In this document: in pieces, positions 15,245-22,363 of the stretch
Layout of the letters: every line of letters starts with the position of its first letter
Numbering within the stretch: the first letter of the stretch is position 1
Assembly (NCBI GenBank): GCA_050249455.1
Contig: JBFWQM010000064.1
Span: forward strand, 1-23,360
Source: JBFWQM01 sp050249455
Lineage (GTDB): Bacteria > Pseudomonadota > Alphaproteobacteria > MPNO01 > VGEU01
Direction of reading: 5' to 3'
Length of the DNA: 23,360 nucleotides
Program-made: the position numbers and the translations under genes
Notes under the pieces: generated by a model
The model's input: only the letters and a program-made list of their open reading frames with translations
What the model was told of the DNA's origin: nothing
Databases searched by the model: none

Positions 15245-16144
15245 ATGCGTATTGGGGTCGACCTGGGCGGCACCAAGATCGAGGGCATCGCGCTGGACCC
15301 GGACGGCGCGGTCCTGGCGCGCCGGCGGATCCCGACGCCGCAGGGCGACTACGCGGCCACGGTCGCCGCCGTGGCGCGGCTGGCAGCGGACCTGGAGGCC
15401 GAGACCGGCCATCCCGGCACGGTCGGGGTCGGCATCCCCGGCACCGTCTCCGCCGCCACCGGCCTGGTCAAGAACGCCAACTCGACCTGGCTGATCGGCC
15501 GGCCGCTCGACCGCGACCTCGCCGCCGCGCTCGACCGGCCGGTCCGGCTGGCCAACGACGCCGACTGCTTCGCCCTGTCGGAGGCGACCGACGGCGCCGG
15601 GCGCGGCGCGGCGGTCGTGTTCGGGGTCATCCTGGGGACCGGCGTCGGCGGCGGGCTGGTGGTGAACGGCCGGCCGGTCCAGGGACCCAACGGGATCGCC
15701 GGCGAATGGGGCCACAACCCGCTGCCGTGGCCGCGCGACGACGAGCGGCCGGGGCCGCCCTGCTACTGCGGCCGGTCGGGCTGCATCGAGACCTTCGTGT
15801 CCGGGCCCGGCCTCGCCCGCGACCATGAAACCGCGACCGGCGTCGCGCAGGATGCCGCCGCGATCGCTGCCGCCGCCGCCCGCGACGAGGCGGAAGCCGC
15901 GGCATCGCTCGCCCGCCATGCCGACCGGCTGGCGCGCGGGCTGGCGGCCGTGATCAACGTGGTCGATCCCGACGTCATTGTGCTGGGGGGCGGGCTGTCG
16001 CGGATCGCCGCGTTGTACGAGGCGGTGCCGCGGCTGTGGGGTGCCTACGTGTTCTCCGACACGGTGGCGACGGCCCTGAAGCCGCCGCTGCATGGCGATT
16101 CCAGCGGGGTGCGCGGCGCGGCGTGGCTGTGGCCGGACGGGTGA
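15245..16144 (+). CDS. mak: ROK family sugar kinase, fructokinase Mak-like
   Basis: This ROK kinase phosphorylates a hexose with ATP in the cytoplasm; its sequence resembles E. coli Mak, a fructokinase. The 299 residues start MRIGVDLGGTKIEGIAL (ATP-binding DLGGTK). They continue with GVGIPGTVSAATGLVKNANSTWL (62-83), the LANDAD segment with presumed catalytic Asp105, GTGVGGG (131-137), and GEWGHNPLPW with zinc ligand His157. The ROK zinc cluster CxCGxxGC is at Cys173, Cys175 and Cys180. The end, HGDSSGVRGAAWLWPDG, is typical of this subgroup. ATG 15245 is preferred over a TTG at 15236. Mannose or N-acetylglucosamine as substrate cannot be excluded. It stands alone, divergent from divK and convergent with the EipB-like gene, with only 10 bases between their stops. 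Confidence 0.88.
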   Translation: MRIGVDLGGTKIEGIALDPDGAVLARRRIPTPQGDYAATVAAVARLAADLEAETGHPGTVGVGIPGTVSAATGLVKNANSTWLIGRPLDRDLAAALDRPVRLANDADCFALSEATDGAGRGAAVVFGVILGTGVGGGLVVNGRPVQGPNGIAGEWGHNPLPWPRDDERPGPPCYCGRSGCIETFVSGPGLARDHETATGVAQDAAAIAAAAARDEAEAAASLARHADRLARGLAAVINVVDPDVIVLGGGLSRIAALYEAVPRLWGAYVFSDTVATALKPPLHGDSSGVRGAAWLWPDG

Positions 16145-16154
16145 CGGCCCGGCG

Positions 16155-16961
16155 CTACATCCCGCACTTCGGCCGCCCCGACATCGACAGCGACTTGAGC
16201 TTCGCCTTCACGGCGAACTCGTCGAAGCGGATCAGGAACTCGTCGGCGACGCCGTTGTCGTAAAGCCGCAGCGCGATCTCGTGCTCCGGCTGGGCGTCGT
16301 TGCTGGTCAGCGGGAAGAACGCCATCGTCACCGGCCACGACCGGTGCCTGGACAGCACGCCCACCACGGGCTGGCCGGCGTCCGGCGGCGTCACCGGCTT
16401 GCCGATCACCGCGTTGATCTCGTAGGCCCCCTCGTCGGACAGGCCGTCGAACACCGGGCGGCTGACCGTGACCGGGTCCTCCCCGGCCTTGTCGAGGATC
16501 AGCAGGGTATGGGCGACCGGGAACAGCGTCCCCTTGGGCAGCTCGAAGCGCTGCGACTCCGGCTGGTCGAAGTTCGCCACGCCGCCCTTCCCCGGCCCTT
16601 CCAGGCGGGCATGGCCCTCGAACACCTCGGCCACGTCGTCGTCGGCGAGGTTGCGCACCGTGAATCGATAGTCGCGGCCGTCGCGCGATTCCCAGGTCGC
16701 GACGTTGGAGGTGATGCGCGCCGACGCGCCGGTGGCGTAGGTGACGTCGAGGTTGAACTGGTGGTCGAAGGTCCAGCCTTCGCACGCCTCCGTCCAGTCG
16801 GCGACCATGTCGCCGGTCGCCGCGATCACGCCGGCGCCCTGGCGCGAGGAATGCAGGCTCAGCGCGTAGGCCGCCTGATGAGGGGCGAATTCCGCCGCGC
16901 CGGCCGGGCCGAGAGAGGCGACAAGGCCGGCGAGGGCGCCGGCGAGCAGGGACATTCGCAC
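16155..16961 (-). CDS. eipB: EipB-like (DUF1849) periplasmic envelope-integrity protein
   Basis: DUF1849 proteins are alphaproteobacterial periplasmic beta-spiral proteins; Brucella EipB maintains cell-envelope integrity. The 268-residue protein starts with a signal peptide (about 1-23, ending PAGAAEF). Family-like segments follow: HQAAYALSLHSSR, GWTFDHQFNLDVTYA, then SRPVFDGLSDEGAYEINAVIGK, and EHEIALRLYDNGVADEFLIRFDEFAVKAKL. Cys60 (EACEGW) and Cys266 (KCGM) are the only cysteines, and fit the disulfide between the N- and C-terminal parts known in EipB. The start is uncertain: GTG 16961 lies 10 bases from an AAGGA, whereas ATG 16955 would be 16 bases from it, so I chose GTG. The next gene upstream on the other strand is the diguanylate cyclase. 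Confidence 0.8.
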   Translation of the reverse strand: MRMSLLAGALAGLVASLGPAGAAEFAPHQAAYALSLHSSRQGAGVIAATGDMVADWTEACEGWTFDHQFNLDVTYATGASARITSNVATWESRDGRDYRFTVRNLADDDVAEVFEGHARLEGPGKGGVANFDQPESQRFELPKGTLFPVAHTLLILDKAGEDPVTVSRPVFDGLSDEGAYEINAVIGKPVTPPDAGQPVVGVLSRHRSWPVTMAFFPLTSNDAQPEHEIALRLYDNGVADEFLIRFDEFAVKAKLKSLSMSGRPKCGM

Positions 16962-17118
16962 CGGGATGCAATCCTTATAAGCGTCCGGTCGTCAGTCGAG
17001 CGCACGACGGCGGGCCTTCTCATCAGATAAGTGCGAACCATCGCGCCGTCCACCGCGCGCGTCACGCGCGGTCCGCGGCGGAGCAACTTGCCGGGTTGCA
17101 CGGGAACAGACTACCGCA

Positions 17119-17133
17119 CGGCAATATCTGCCG
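17119..17133. promoter_or_regulatory. Candidate enhancer-binding-protein site (palindrome)
   Basis: CGGCA (17119-17123) and TGCCG (17129-17133) form a perfect 5-bp inverted repeat around ATATC. Its centre lies about 78 bp upstream of the predicted sigma-54 start, a normal distance for the site of a sigma-54 activator. Which activator binds it is unknown; a FlbD- or NtrC-like protein is only a guess. Confidence 0.4.
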
Positions 17134-17178
17134 ATCGCGGATTCGCCGCAACGCCTTGATTTAAAACAACCGCGGATC

Positions 17179-17193
17179 TGGCACGCGGATTGC
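17179..17193 (+). promoter_or_regulatory. Sigma-54 (-24/-12) promoter of the diguanylate cyclase gene
   Basis: The sequence TGGCACG-CGGA-TTGC matches the sigma-54 consensus TGGCACG-N4-TTGC at every fixed position, including GG and GC at the required spacing. Transcription should begin near 17204, giving a leader of about 48 bases before the ATG at 17252. It points along the plus strand into the gene, and a palindrome lies upstream. Confidence 0.75.
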
Positions 17194-17251
17194 GACACCG
17201 TGTCCGGCGGCGCACCCGCGCCGGCGATCGAGCTTGAGGATCCGCGTACCG

Positions 17252-17962
17252 ATGCATGCCATGCTGAACGAACAGGTCGTCCCGGATTCCGAGATCCTCG
17301 AGCGAGCGGGCTCGATCGCCAGCGATCTCCTGGGCGACATCGACCGGAAGATCGCCGATCCCGACGCGCGCCATGCGGCGCTGCTCGATCGCGTGCTGGC
17401 CTATGCCGCCCGTGCCGAGCAGCGGATCGCCGAGCAGGAACGCCGGATCGCCTTCCTGGAAGGCCTGTCGAGCTCCGACGAGCTGACCGGCCTCCTCAAC
17501 CGGCGCGGCTTCACCCATCAGCTCAACCGTGTACTGGCCATGGCGCGGCGCTACGGCGAGACCGGCGTGCTGATCTATTGCGACCTCGACAACCTGAAGC
17601 AGGTGAACGACGCCTGGGGCCACGCCGGGGGCGATGCGCTGATCCGCGCCGCCGCCCACACCTTCATAACCTCGGTGCGCGAAAGCGACGTGGTCGGCCG
17701 CCTCGGCGGCGACGAATTCGGCATCGTCCTCATCCAGACCAACCTGCGCAACGGCGCCAAGCGGGCGCGCACCCTGCAATGGCTGATCGACCGCACCCGC
17801 ATCTCGATCGGCGGGGTCGAGCTGCTCGTGAAGGCGAGCATGGGCGTGGAGCCCTATGGCCCGGAGGATACCGCGGAGGACCTGCTGCGTCGCGCCGACA
17901 TGGCGATGTACGACATCAAGCGGCGCAAGCGCGCGACGCCGCCCAAGCTGGCGGCGGAGTAG
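17252..17962 (+). CDS. Small GGDEF diguanylate cyclase with N-terminal coiled coil
   Basis: This 236-residue soluble protein should make cyclic di-GMP from GTP. The first 70 residues are helical and charged, with a likely coiled coil at about 43-72 (LLDRVLAYAARAEQRIAEQE) that could hold the needed dimer; no REC, PAS or membrane segment is seen. The GGDEF domain covers about 73-230: DELTGLLNRRGF (76-87), metal-binding YCDLDNLKQVND (109-120), intact GGDEF at 152-156, and inhibitory RxxD at 143-146 (RESD), five residues before it. It is thus likely active and feedback-inhibited. ATG 17252 has GAGGA 11 bases upstream; ATG 17261 and TTG 17234 are alternatives. A sigma-54 promoter controls it, so regulation is probably at transcription. 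Its stop abuts that of the convergent lipoprotein gene. Confidence 0.92.
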   Translation: MHAMLNEQVVPDSEILERAGSIASDLLGDIDRKIADPDARHAALLDRVLAYAARAEQRIAEQERRIAFLEGLSSSDELTGLLNRRGFTHQLNRVLAMARRYGETGVLIYCDLDNLKQVNDAWGHAGGDALIRAAAHTFITSVRESDVVGRLGGDEFGIVLIQTNLRNGAKRARTLQWLIDRTRISIGGVELLVKASMGVEPYGPEDTAEDLLRRADMAMYDIKRRKRATPPKLAAE

Positions 17963-18391
17963 CTACGGGCGCTGCGCCAGCTCCGATCCGGCCGCCGGCG
18001 CCGCCGGCCGCGGCGAACCCGCGACATCCGTGCCGGCCGGCTTCGCGGTCGGGAAATAGGCGACGTCGTAGGCGCCGTGCTCGTCGGGGGTCGGGCGTCC
18101 CGCGATGTCGGTGTGGCCGACGATCTCGGGCCCGCTCTCCCACGCCTTCGCCTCGGCGTAGAGCTTGTTGCTCTCGCCTTCCAGGTAGTCGCGGCACACC
18201 GGCTCGAACCGGGCGAGGCGGAACAGGGTGCAATCCTGCGCGGCGACGGCGGTGATGACCTGGTCCGGCAGGGTCTTCCCCATCGTGAAGACGGAGATGC
18301 CCTGCAGCGCAACCACCGAAACGGCCGCAGCGGGCGGCAGGACGCAGCCCGACACGAGGACCGGCAGGGCCAGCAAGGCAAGTCGCTTCAT
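17963..18391 (-). CDS. Small hypothetical lipoprotein
   Basis: I do not recognise a characterised family. The 142-residue product starts MKRLALLALPVLVSGC, a clean lipoprotein signal with lipobox LVSGC, so Cys16 should be lipidated. The residue after it is Val, which does not demand inner-membrane retention. A hydrophobic stretch (about 21-36, AAAVSVVALQGISVFT) follows, then a small conserved-looking core with Cys54 and Cys66 (AAQDCTLFRLARFEPVC), which could form a disulfide. The C-terminal third is Pro/Ala-rich and probably disordered. Similar short lipoproteins with a QDC...VC pattern occur in Rhodospirillales-like genomes as I recall, without known function. The ribosome-binding site is a run of eight G. 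The gene faces the diguanylate cyclase tail to tail and lies downstream of aspS on the same strand. Confidence 0.75.
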   Translation of the reverse strand: MKRLALLALPVLVSGCVLPPAAAVSVVALQGISVFTMGKTLPDQVITAVAAQDCTLFRLARFEPVCRDYLEGESNKLYAEAKAWESGPEIVGHTDIAGRPTPDEHGAYDVAYFPTAKPAGTDVAGSPRPAAPAAGSELAQRP

Positions 18392-18397
18392 GGGACA

Positions 18398-18424
18398 CCC
18401 CCCCCTGCGGCCGGATATGGCCGC
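18398..18424 (-). promoter_or_regulatory. Lipoprotein leader: G8 ribosome-binding run and adjacent palindrome
   Basis: On the minus strand a perfect inverted repeat, GCGGCC-ATATCC-GGCCGC (18424 down to 18407), is followed by a run of eight G (18405-18398) that ends 6 bases before the ATG. The G run is the only Shine-Dalgarno-like element. The hairpin directly beside it could influence translation. Confidence 0.45.
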
Positions 18425-18501
18425 CGAAGGAACCTACGAAGCTTCACAAAAGATTTCAACAACTGCAGCAATCGGCCGCAGCAGGGCCTTGATGCCTTTG
18501 C

Positions 18502-20289
18502 TCAACCCTTCTTGTCGGCCGGCGGCAGCGCCAGGCGGATGTGCAGCTCGGCCAGCCGGTCGGGCGGCACCATCGCCGGGGCCTGCATCATGAGGTCCTG
18601 CGCCTGCTGGTTCATCGGGAAGGCGGTGATCTCGCGGATGTTGGCCTCGTCGGCGAGCAGCATCACGATCCGGTCGATGCCGGGCGCCGAGCCGCCGTGC
18701 GGTGGCGCCCCGAACTTGAGCGCGCTCAGCATGCCGCCGAACCGGCTCTCCACCTCATCCTTGCCGTAGCCGGCGATCTCGAACGCCTTGTACATGATGT
18801 CGGGGCGGTGGTTCCGGATGGCGCCGGACGACAGCTCGGTGCCGTTGCAGACGATGTCGTACTGGAACGCCTTGATGGTCAGCGGATCCTGGTTCTCCAG
18901 CGCGTCCATGCCGCCCTGCGGCATCGAGAACGGGTTGTGGCTGAACTCGATCTTGCCGGTCTTCTCGTCGGTCTCGTACATCGGGAAGTCGGTGATCCAG
19001 CAGAACTTGAACGGCGTCCGGTCGATCAGGTCGAGATCTTCGCCCAGCCGGGTGCGCGCCGCGCCGGCGAACTTGCGCGCCTTGCCCGCGGTGTCGCAGG
19101 CGAAGAACACGGCATCGCCGTCGCCGACCCCAGCGAGCGACTTGAGCTTCCCGATCCGATCGGCATCGAGGAAACGCGCGATCGGCCCCTTGGCCTCGCC
19201 GCCCTCGAACGTGATGTAGCCGAGGCCGCCTGCCCCTTCGCTTTTCGCCCAGTCCTGCAGCCGGTCGAAGAAGCTGCGCGGCCTGCCCGCCGCGCCGGGG
19301 CCGGGGATCGCCACCACCATGGCGCCCTTCTGGATCGCGCCGGAAAAGATCTTGAAGTCGGTGCCCCGCCACACCTCGGTCACGTCCGACAGCGTGATCG
19401 GGTTGCGCAGGTCCGGCTTGTCCGAGCCGTACAGTGCCATCGCCTGTTCGAACGGGATGCGCGGGAACGGCGGCGGGGTCACCGGCCGGCCGCCGCCGAA
19501 ATCGACGAAGATGCCGTGCAGCACCGGCTCGATCGCGTTGAACACGTCGTCCTGGGTGACGTACGACATCTCGAAGTCGAGCTGGTAGAACTCGCCCGGC
19601 GAGCGGTCGGCGCGCGCGTCCTCGTCGCGGAAGCACGGGGCGATCTGGAAGTAGCGGTCGAAGCCCGCGATCATCAGGAGCTGCTTGAACTGCTGCGGCG
19701 CCTGCGGCAGCGCGTAGAAGTGGCCCGGATGCAGCCGGCTGGGCACCAGGAAGTCGCGCGCGCCCTCGGGCGAGGTCGCGGTCAGGATCGGGGTCTGGAA
19801 CTCGGTGAAGCCCTGCTCGATCATGCGGCGGCGGATCGAGGCGATGACCTGCGACCGCAGCAGGATCTTCTTGTGGACCTTCTCGCGGCGAAGGTCGAGG
19901 AAGCGGTAGCGCAACCGCACCTCCTCGCCGTAGTCGCGGTCGCTGTTTACCTCCAGCGGCAGCGGCTCGGCGGTCGATTCGATGGCGAACTGCTCGATCG
20001 CCAGCTCGACCTCGCCGGTCGGCAGGGTCGCGTTCACGGTATCGGCCGATCGCGGTACCACTCTTCCGGTGACCGTCACCACATATTCAAGGCGCGCCGC
20101 CTCGACCGAGGGGAAGACGGTGGCGGAAGTGTCCACCACGCACTGCGTGATGCCGTGGTGGTCGCGCAGATCGAGGAACAAAAGGTGACCGTGGTCGCGC
20201 TTGCGGTGGACCCAGCCCGATAGCCGGACGGTCTGGCCGGCGTGGGAGCGGCGGAGCTCGCCGCAGGTATGAGTACGGTAGGGGTGCAT
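18502..20289 (-). CDS. aspS: Aspartyl-tRNA synthetase (bacterial type, probably non-discriminating)
   Basis: AspRS charges tRNA-Asp with aspartate. The 595-residue class II enzyme has an N-terminal OB-fold anticodon domain (about 1-105, LSGWVHRKRDHGHLLFLDLRD). The catalytic core carries motif 2 at about 220-240 (FRDEDARADRSPGEFYQLDFE) and motif 3 near 531-545 (HGGSAPGIDRIVMLL). The bacterial GAD insertion lies between them (about 290-420). His33 in RDHG matches the histidine reported in enzymes that also charge tRNA-Asn for the GatCAB route. The frame stays open upstream across the divergent rnd gene, but AspRS similarity starts at ATG 20289, which has GAGGA 6 bases upstream. The aspS/rnd divergent pair is common in alphaproteobacteria. 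Confidence 0.97.
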   Translation of the reverse strand: MHPYRTHTCGELRRSHAGQTVRLSGWVHRKRDHGHLLFLDLRDHHGITQCVVDTSATVFPSVEAARLEYVVTVTGRVVPRSADTVNATLPTGEVELAIEQFAIESTAEPLPLEVNSDRDYGEEVRLRYRFLDLRREKVHKKILLRSQVIASIRRRMIEQGFTEFQTPILTATSPEGARDFLVPSRLHPGHFYALPQAPQQFKQLLMIAGFDRYFQIAPCFRDEDARADRSPGEFYQLDFEMSYVTQDDVFNAIEPVLHGIFVDFGGGRPVTPPPFPRIPFEQAMALYGSDKPDLRNPITLSDVTEVWRGTDFKIFSGAIQKGAMVVAIPGPGAAGRPRSFFDRLQDWAKSEGAGGLGYITFEGGEAKGPIARFLDADRIGKLKSLAGVGDGDAVFFACDTAGKARKFAGAARTRLGEDLDLIDRTPFKFCWITDFPMYETDEKTGKIEFSHNPFSMPQGGMDALENQDPLTIKAFQYDIVCNGTELSSGAIRNHRPDIMYKAFEIAGYGKDEVESRFGGMLSALKFGAPPHGGSAPGIDRIVMLLADEANIREITAFPMNQQAQDLMMQAPAMVPPDRLAELHIRLALPPADKKG

Positions 20290-20439
20290 CGTGGTCCTCG
20301 GGGATGGCGCGGCGCAACAGCGCCACGGAAACCCTTGTTCTGTCAAGCTTCTCGGCCGGAAACCGTGGGCGATCAAGCAGTTGTACGAAATGCCCGGTTC
20401 TATTTTCCCACCCTCCGATTCCGTGTATAGCTTGCCGCC
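20290..20439. promoter_or_regulatory. Divergent aspS-rnd promoter region
   Basis: These 150 bases separate the two starts. On the minus strand a perfect TTGACA lies at 20346-20341, but no good -10 follows it. A small hairpin (GGCGC 20311-20315, GCGCC 20320-20324) sits in the aspS leader. On the plus side the AT-richer stretch 20377-20430 includes TATAGC (20426-20431) and a GATTC at 20417-20421. No promoter can be fixed with confidence. Confidence 0.35.
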
Positions 20440-21594
20440 ATGACCCTGATAACTGACAACAAGGAGCTGGCTGCCTTCGCCGAGCGGGCGGCGCAGGCCG
20501 AGTTCGTCACCGTCGACACCGAGTTCCTGCGCGACAAGACGTATTGGCCGCGGCTGTGCCTGTGGCAGATCGCGGCCGGCGACGAGGCGGTGGCGATCGA
20601 CGCGCTGGCGCCGGGCATCGACCTGACGCCGGCGCTGGCGCTGATGAACGCGCCGCGGCCGCTGAAGGTGTTCCACGCCGCCCGGCAGGACATCGAGATC
20701 TTCTACAAGCTGACCGGCAAGGTGCCGGCGCCGCTGTTCGACACCCAGATCGCGGCGATGGTGTGCGGCTTCGGCGACGCGGTGTCGTACGAGAGCCTCG
20801 CCTCGCGGCTGGCCAAGGCGCGCATCGACAAGACGATGCGCTTCACCGACTGGTCGCGCCGGCCGCTCACCAAGAAGCAGCTCGACTATGCGATCGCCGA
20901 CGTGACGCACCTGCAGATCGTCTACCGGCGGCTAGCGGAGCGGCTGGAGCGCAGCGGGCGCACGGACTGGGTGGCGGAGGAGCTGGCGGCGCTGACGCGG
21001 CCCGAGACCTACACCATGAACCCGCAGGATGCGTGGAAGCGCATCAAGGCGCGCGGCACCAAGCCGCGCTACGTCGCCGTGCTGCGCGCGCTGGCCGCGT
21101 GGCGCGAGGCGGAAGCGCAGCGCCGCGACATCCCGCGCAACCGCGTGCTGCGCGACGAGGCGCTGGCCGAGATCGCCGCGCACGCGCCGCAGACGGCGGA
21201 GGAGCTCGCCGGCCTGCGCGGCGTCGCGGCCGACCAGGTCAAGGGACGCGTCGGCGCCGCCGTCATGGCCGCGGTGGCCGAGGCGCTGGCGCTGCCCGAG
21301 GACGCGCTGCCGCGCGTGCCCGATCGCGACGACGGACGGCAGGCGGCCGGCCCGGCGGTCGACCTCCTCAAGGTGCTGCTGAAGATGAAGTGCGACATGC
21401 ACGGCGTCGCGCAGCGCCTCGTGGCCTCCGGCGACGACATCGAGGCCCTGGCGCGCGGCGACGGGGCCGACGTGCCCGCGCTGCACGGCTGGCGGCGCGA
21501 GCTGTTCGGCGACGATGCGCTGGCGCTGCGCGACGGCCGCATCGCGCTGACCACGCAGGGCAACAAGCTCAAGGTGGTGCCGCTTGAGCGGTAG
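20440..21594 (+). CDS. rnd: Ribonuclease D
   Basis: RNase D is a distributive 3'-to-5' exoribonuclease that trims tRNA precursors and other small RNAs. The 384-residue protein has the DEDDy exonuclease fold in residues 1 to about 185: Asp26 and Glu28 in VTVDTEFL, Asp84 in FHAARQDIEIFY, Tyr150 and Asp154 in LDYAIADVTHL. These positions are almost identical to those of the E. coli enzyme. An HRDC domain follows (about 205-290, AWKRIKARG...LRALAAWREAEAQRRDIPRNRVLRD), then a second helical HRDC-like region. ATG 20440 gives the normal N-terminus. It is divergent from aspS. The amidotransferase gene begins 37 bases downstream and may be read through from rnd. Confidence 0.95.
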   Translation: MTLITDNKELAAFAERAAQAEFVTVDTEFLRDKTYWPRLCLWQIAAGDEAVAIDALAPGIDLTPALALMNAPRPLKVFHAARQDIEIFYKLTGKVPAPLFDTQIAAMVCGFGDAVSYESLASRLAKARIDKTMRFTDWSRRPLTKKQLDYAIADVTHLQIVYRRLAERLERSGRTDWVAEELAALTRPETYTMNPQDAWKRIKARGTKPRYVAVLRALAAWREAEAQRRDIPRNRVLRDEALAEIAAHAPQTAEELAGLRGVAADQVKGRVGAAVMAAVAEALALPEDALPRVPDRDDGRQAAGPAVDLLKVLLKMKCDMHGVAQRLVASGDDIEALARGDGADVPALHGWRRELFGDDALALRDGRIALTTQGNKLKVVPLER

Positions 21595-21631
21595 CGGGCC
21601 GCGCAGGTGACGACGATGGGGCCGCGCGTCG

Positions 21632-22363
21632 ATGCCTGAGACCGCGCGCACGGCCCTCGCCATCCGCCACGTCGCCTTCGAGGACCTTGGCCTCCTCGCC
21701 GATCTTCTGGCCGCGCGCGACATCGCCGCACGTTATGTCGAGGCGGGCATCGACGACTTGGCGGCGATCGATGCGCTGGCGCCTGATCTAATGGTGGTAC
21801 TCGGCGGGCCGATCGGCGTCTACGACTCTGCCGACTATCCGTGGATCGCCGACACGCTGCGCCTGCTCGAGCGGCGGCTCGCCAAGGACAGGCCGACGCT
21901 GGGTATCTGCCTGGGCGCGCAGATGATGGCGGCAGCGCTGGGGGCGCGCGTCTACCCGATGGGCGTGAAGGAGATCGGCTGGTCGCCGCTGTCGCTCACC
22001 GATGCCGGCCGCGCGTCGGACCTCGCGCCGCTCGACCGCGCGGCGGTGCTGCACTGGCACGGCGACACCTTCGACATGCCGGCCGGCGCCGTTCATCTCG
22101 CGGCGACGCCGGTGTGCGCCCACCAGGCGTTTTCCTACGGCGCGCGCGCGCTGGCGCTGCAGTTCCATGCCGAGGCGACGGGCCGCGGACTGGAGCGCTG
22201 GTTCATCGGCCACGCCTGCGAGATCGGCGCGGCGGACGGCGTCACGGTCGCCGGGCTGCGCGCCGATACCGCGCGCGATGCCGCGGCCTGCGAGGCCGCG
22301 GGGCGCGCGGCGATCGGACGCTGGCTCGACCGCGTCGCGCCGGCATCGGGGAAAACAAGATGA
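21632..22363 (+). CDS. Class I glutamine amidotransferase-like protein
   Basis: This stand-alone 243-residue class I glutamine amidotransferase resembles the glutaminase half of GMP synthase and the YheS/GuaA-like subgroup. The triad appears complete: nucleophile Cys93 in GICLGAQMMAAALG, and His179 plus Glu181 in LQFHAEATG. LVVLGGPIGVYD-like residues at about 53-64 (LMVVLGGPIGVYD) form the oxyanion strand region. No synthetase domain is attached, so the acceptor of the ammonia is unknown. Related proteins include gamma-glutamyl hydrolases acting on polyamine or other gamma-glutamyl compounds, so a hydrolase role is possible. ATG 21632 is used; a purine-rich GGGG lies 11 bases upstream. The stop overlaps the next start by ATGA, so the two are translationally coupled. 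Confidence 0.85.
   Translation: MPETARTALAIRHVAFEDLGLLADLLAARDIAARYVEAGIDDLAAIDALAPDLMVVLGGPIGVYDSADYPWIADTLRLLERRLAKDRPTLGICLGAQMMAAALGARVYPMGVKEIGWSPLSLTDAGRASDLAPLDRAAVLHWHGDTFDMPAGAVHLAATPVCAHQAFSYGARALALQFHAEATGRGLERWFIGHACEIGAADGVTVAGLRADTARDAAACEAAGRAAIGRWLDRVAPASGKTR

Noticed and set aside
20290..20910. N-terminal extension of AspRS by about 200 residues, reading antisense to rnd
   Set aside because: The extension is low-complexity and outside the family. ATG 20289 has a GAGGA site and gives the usual AspRS N-terminus.
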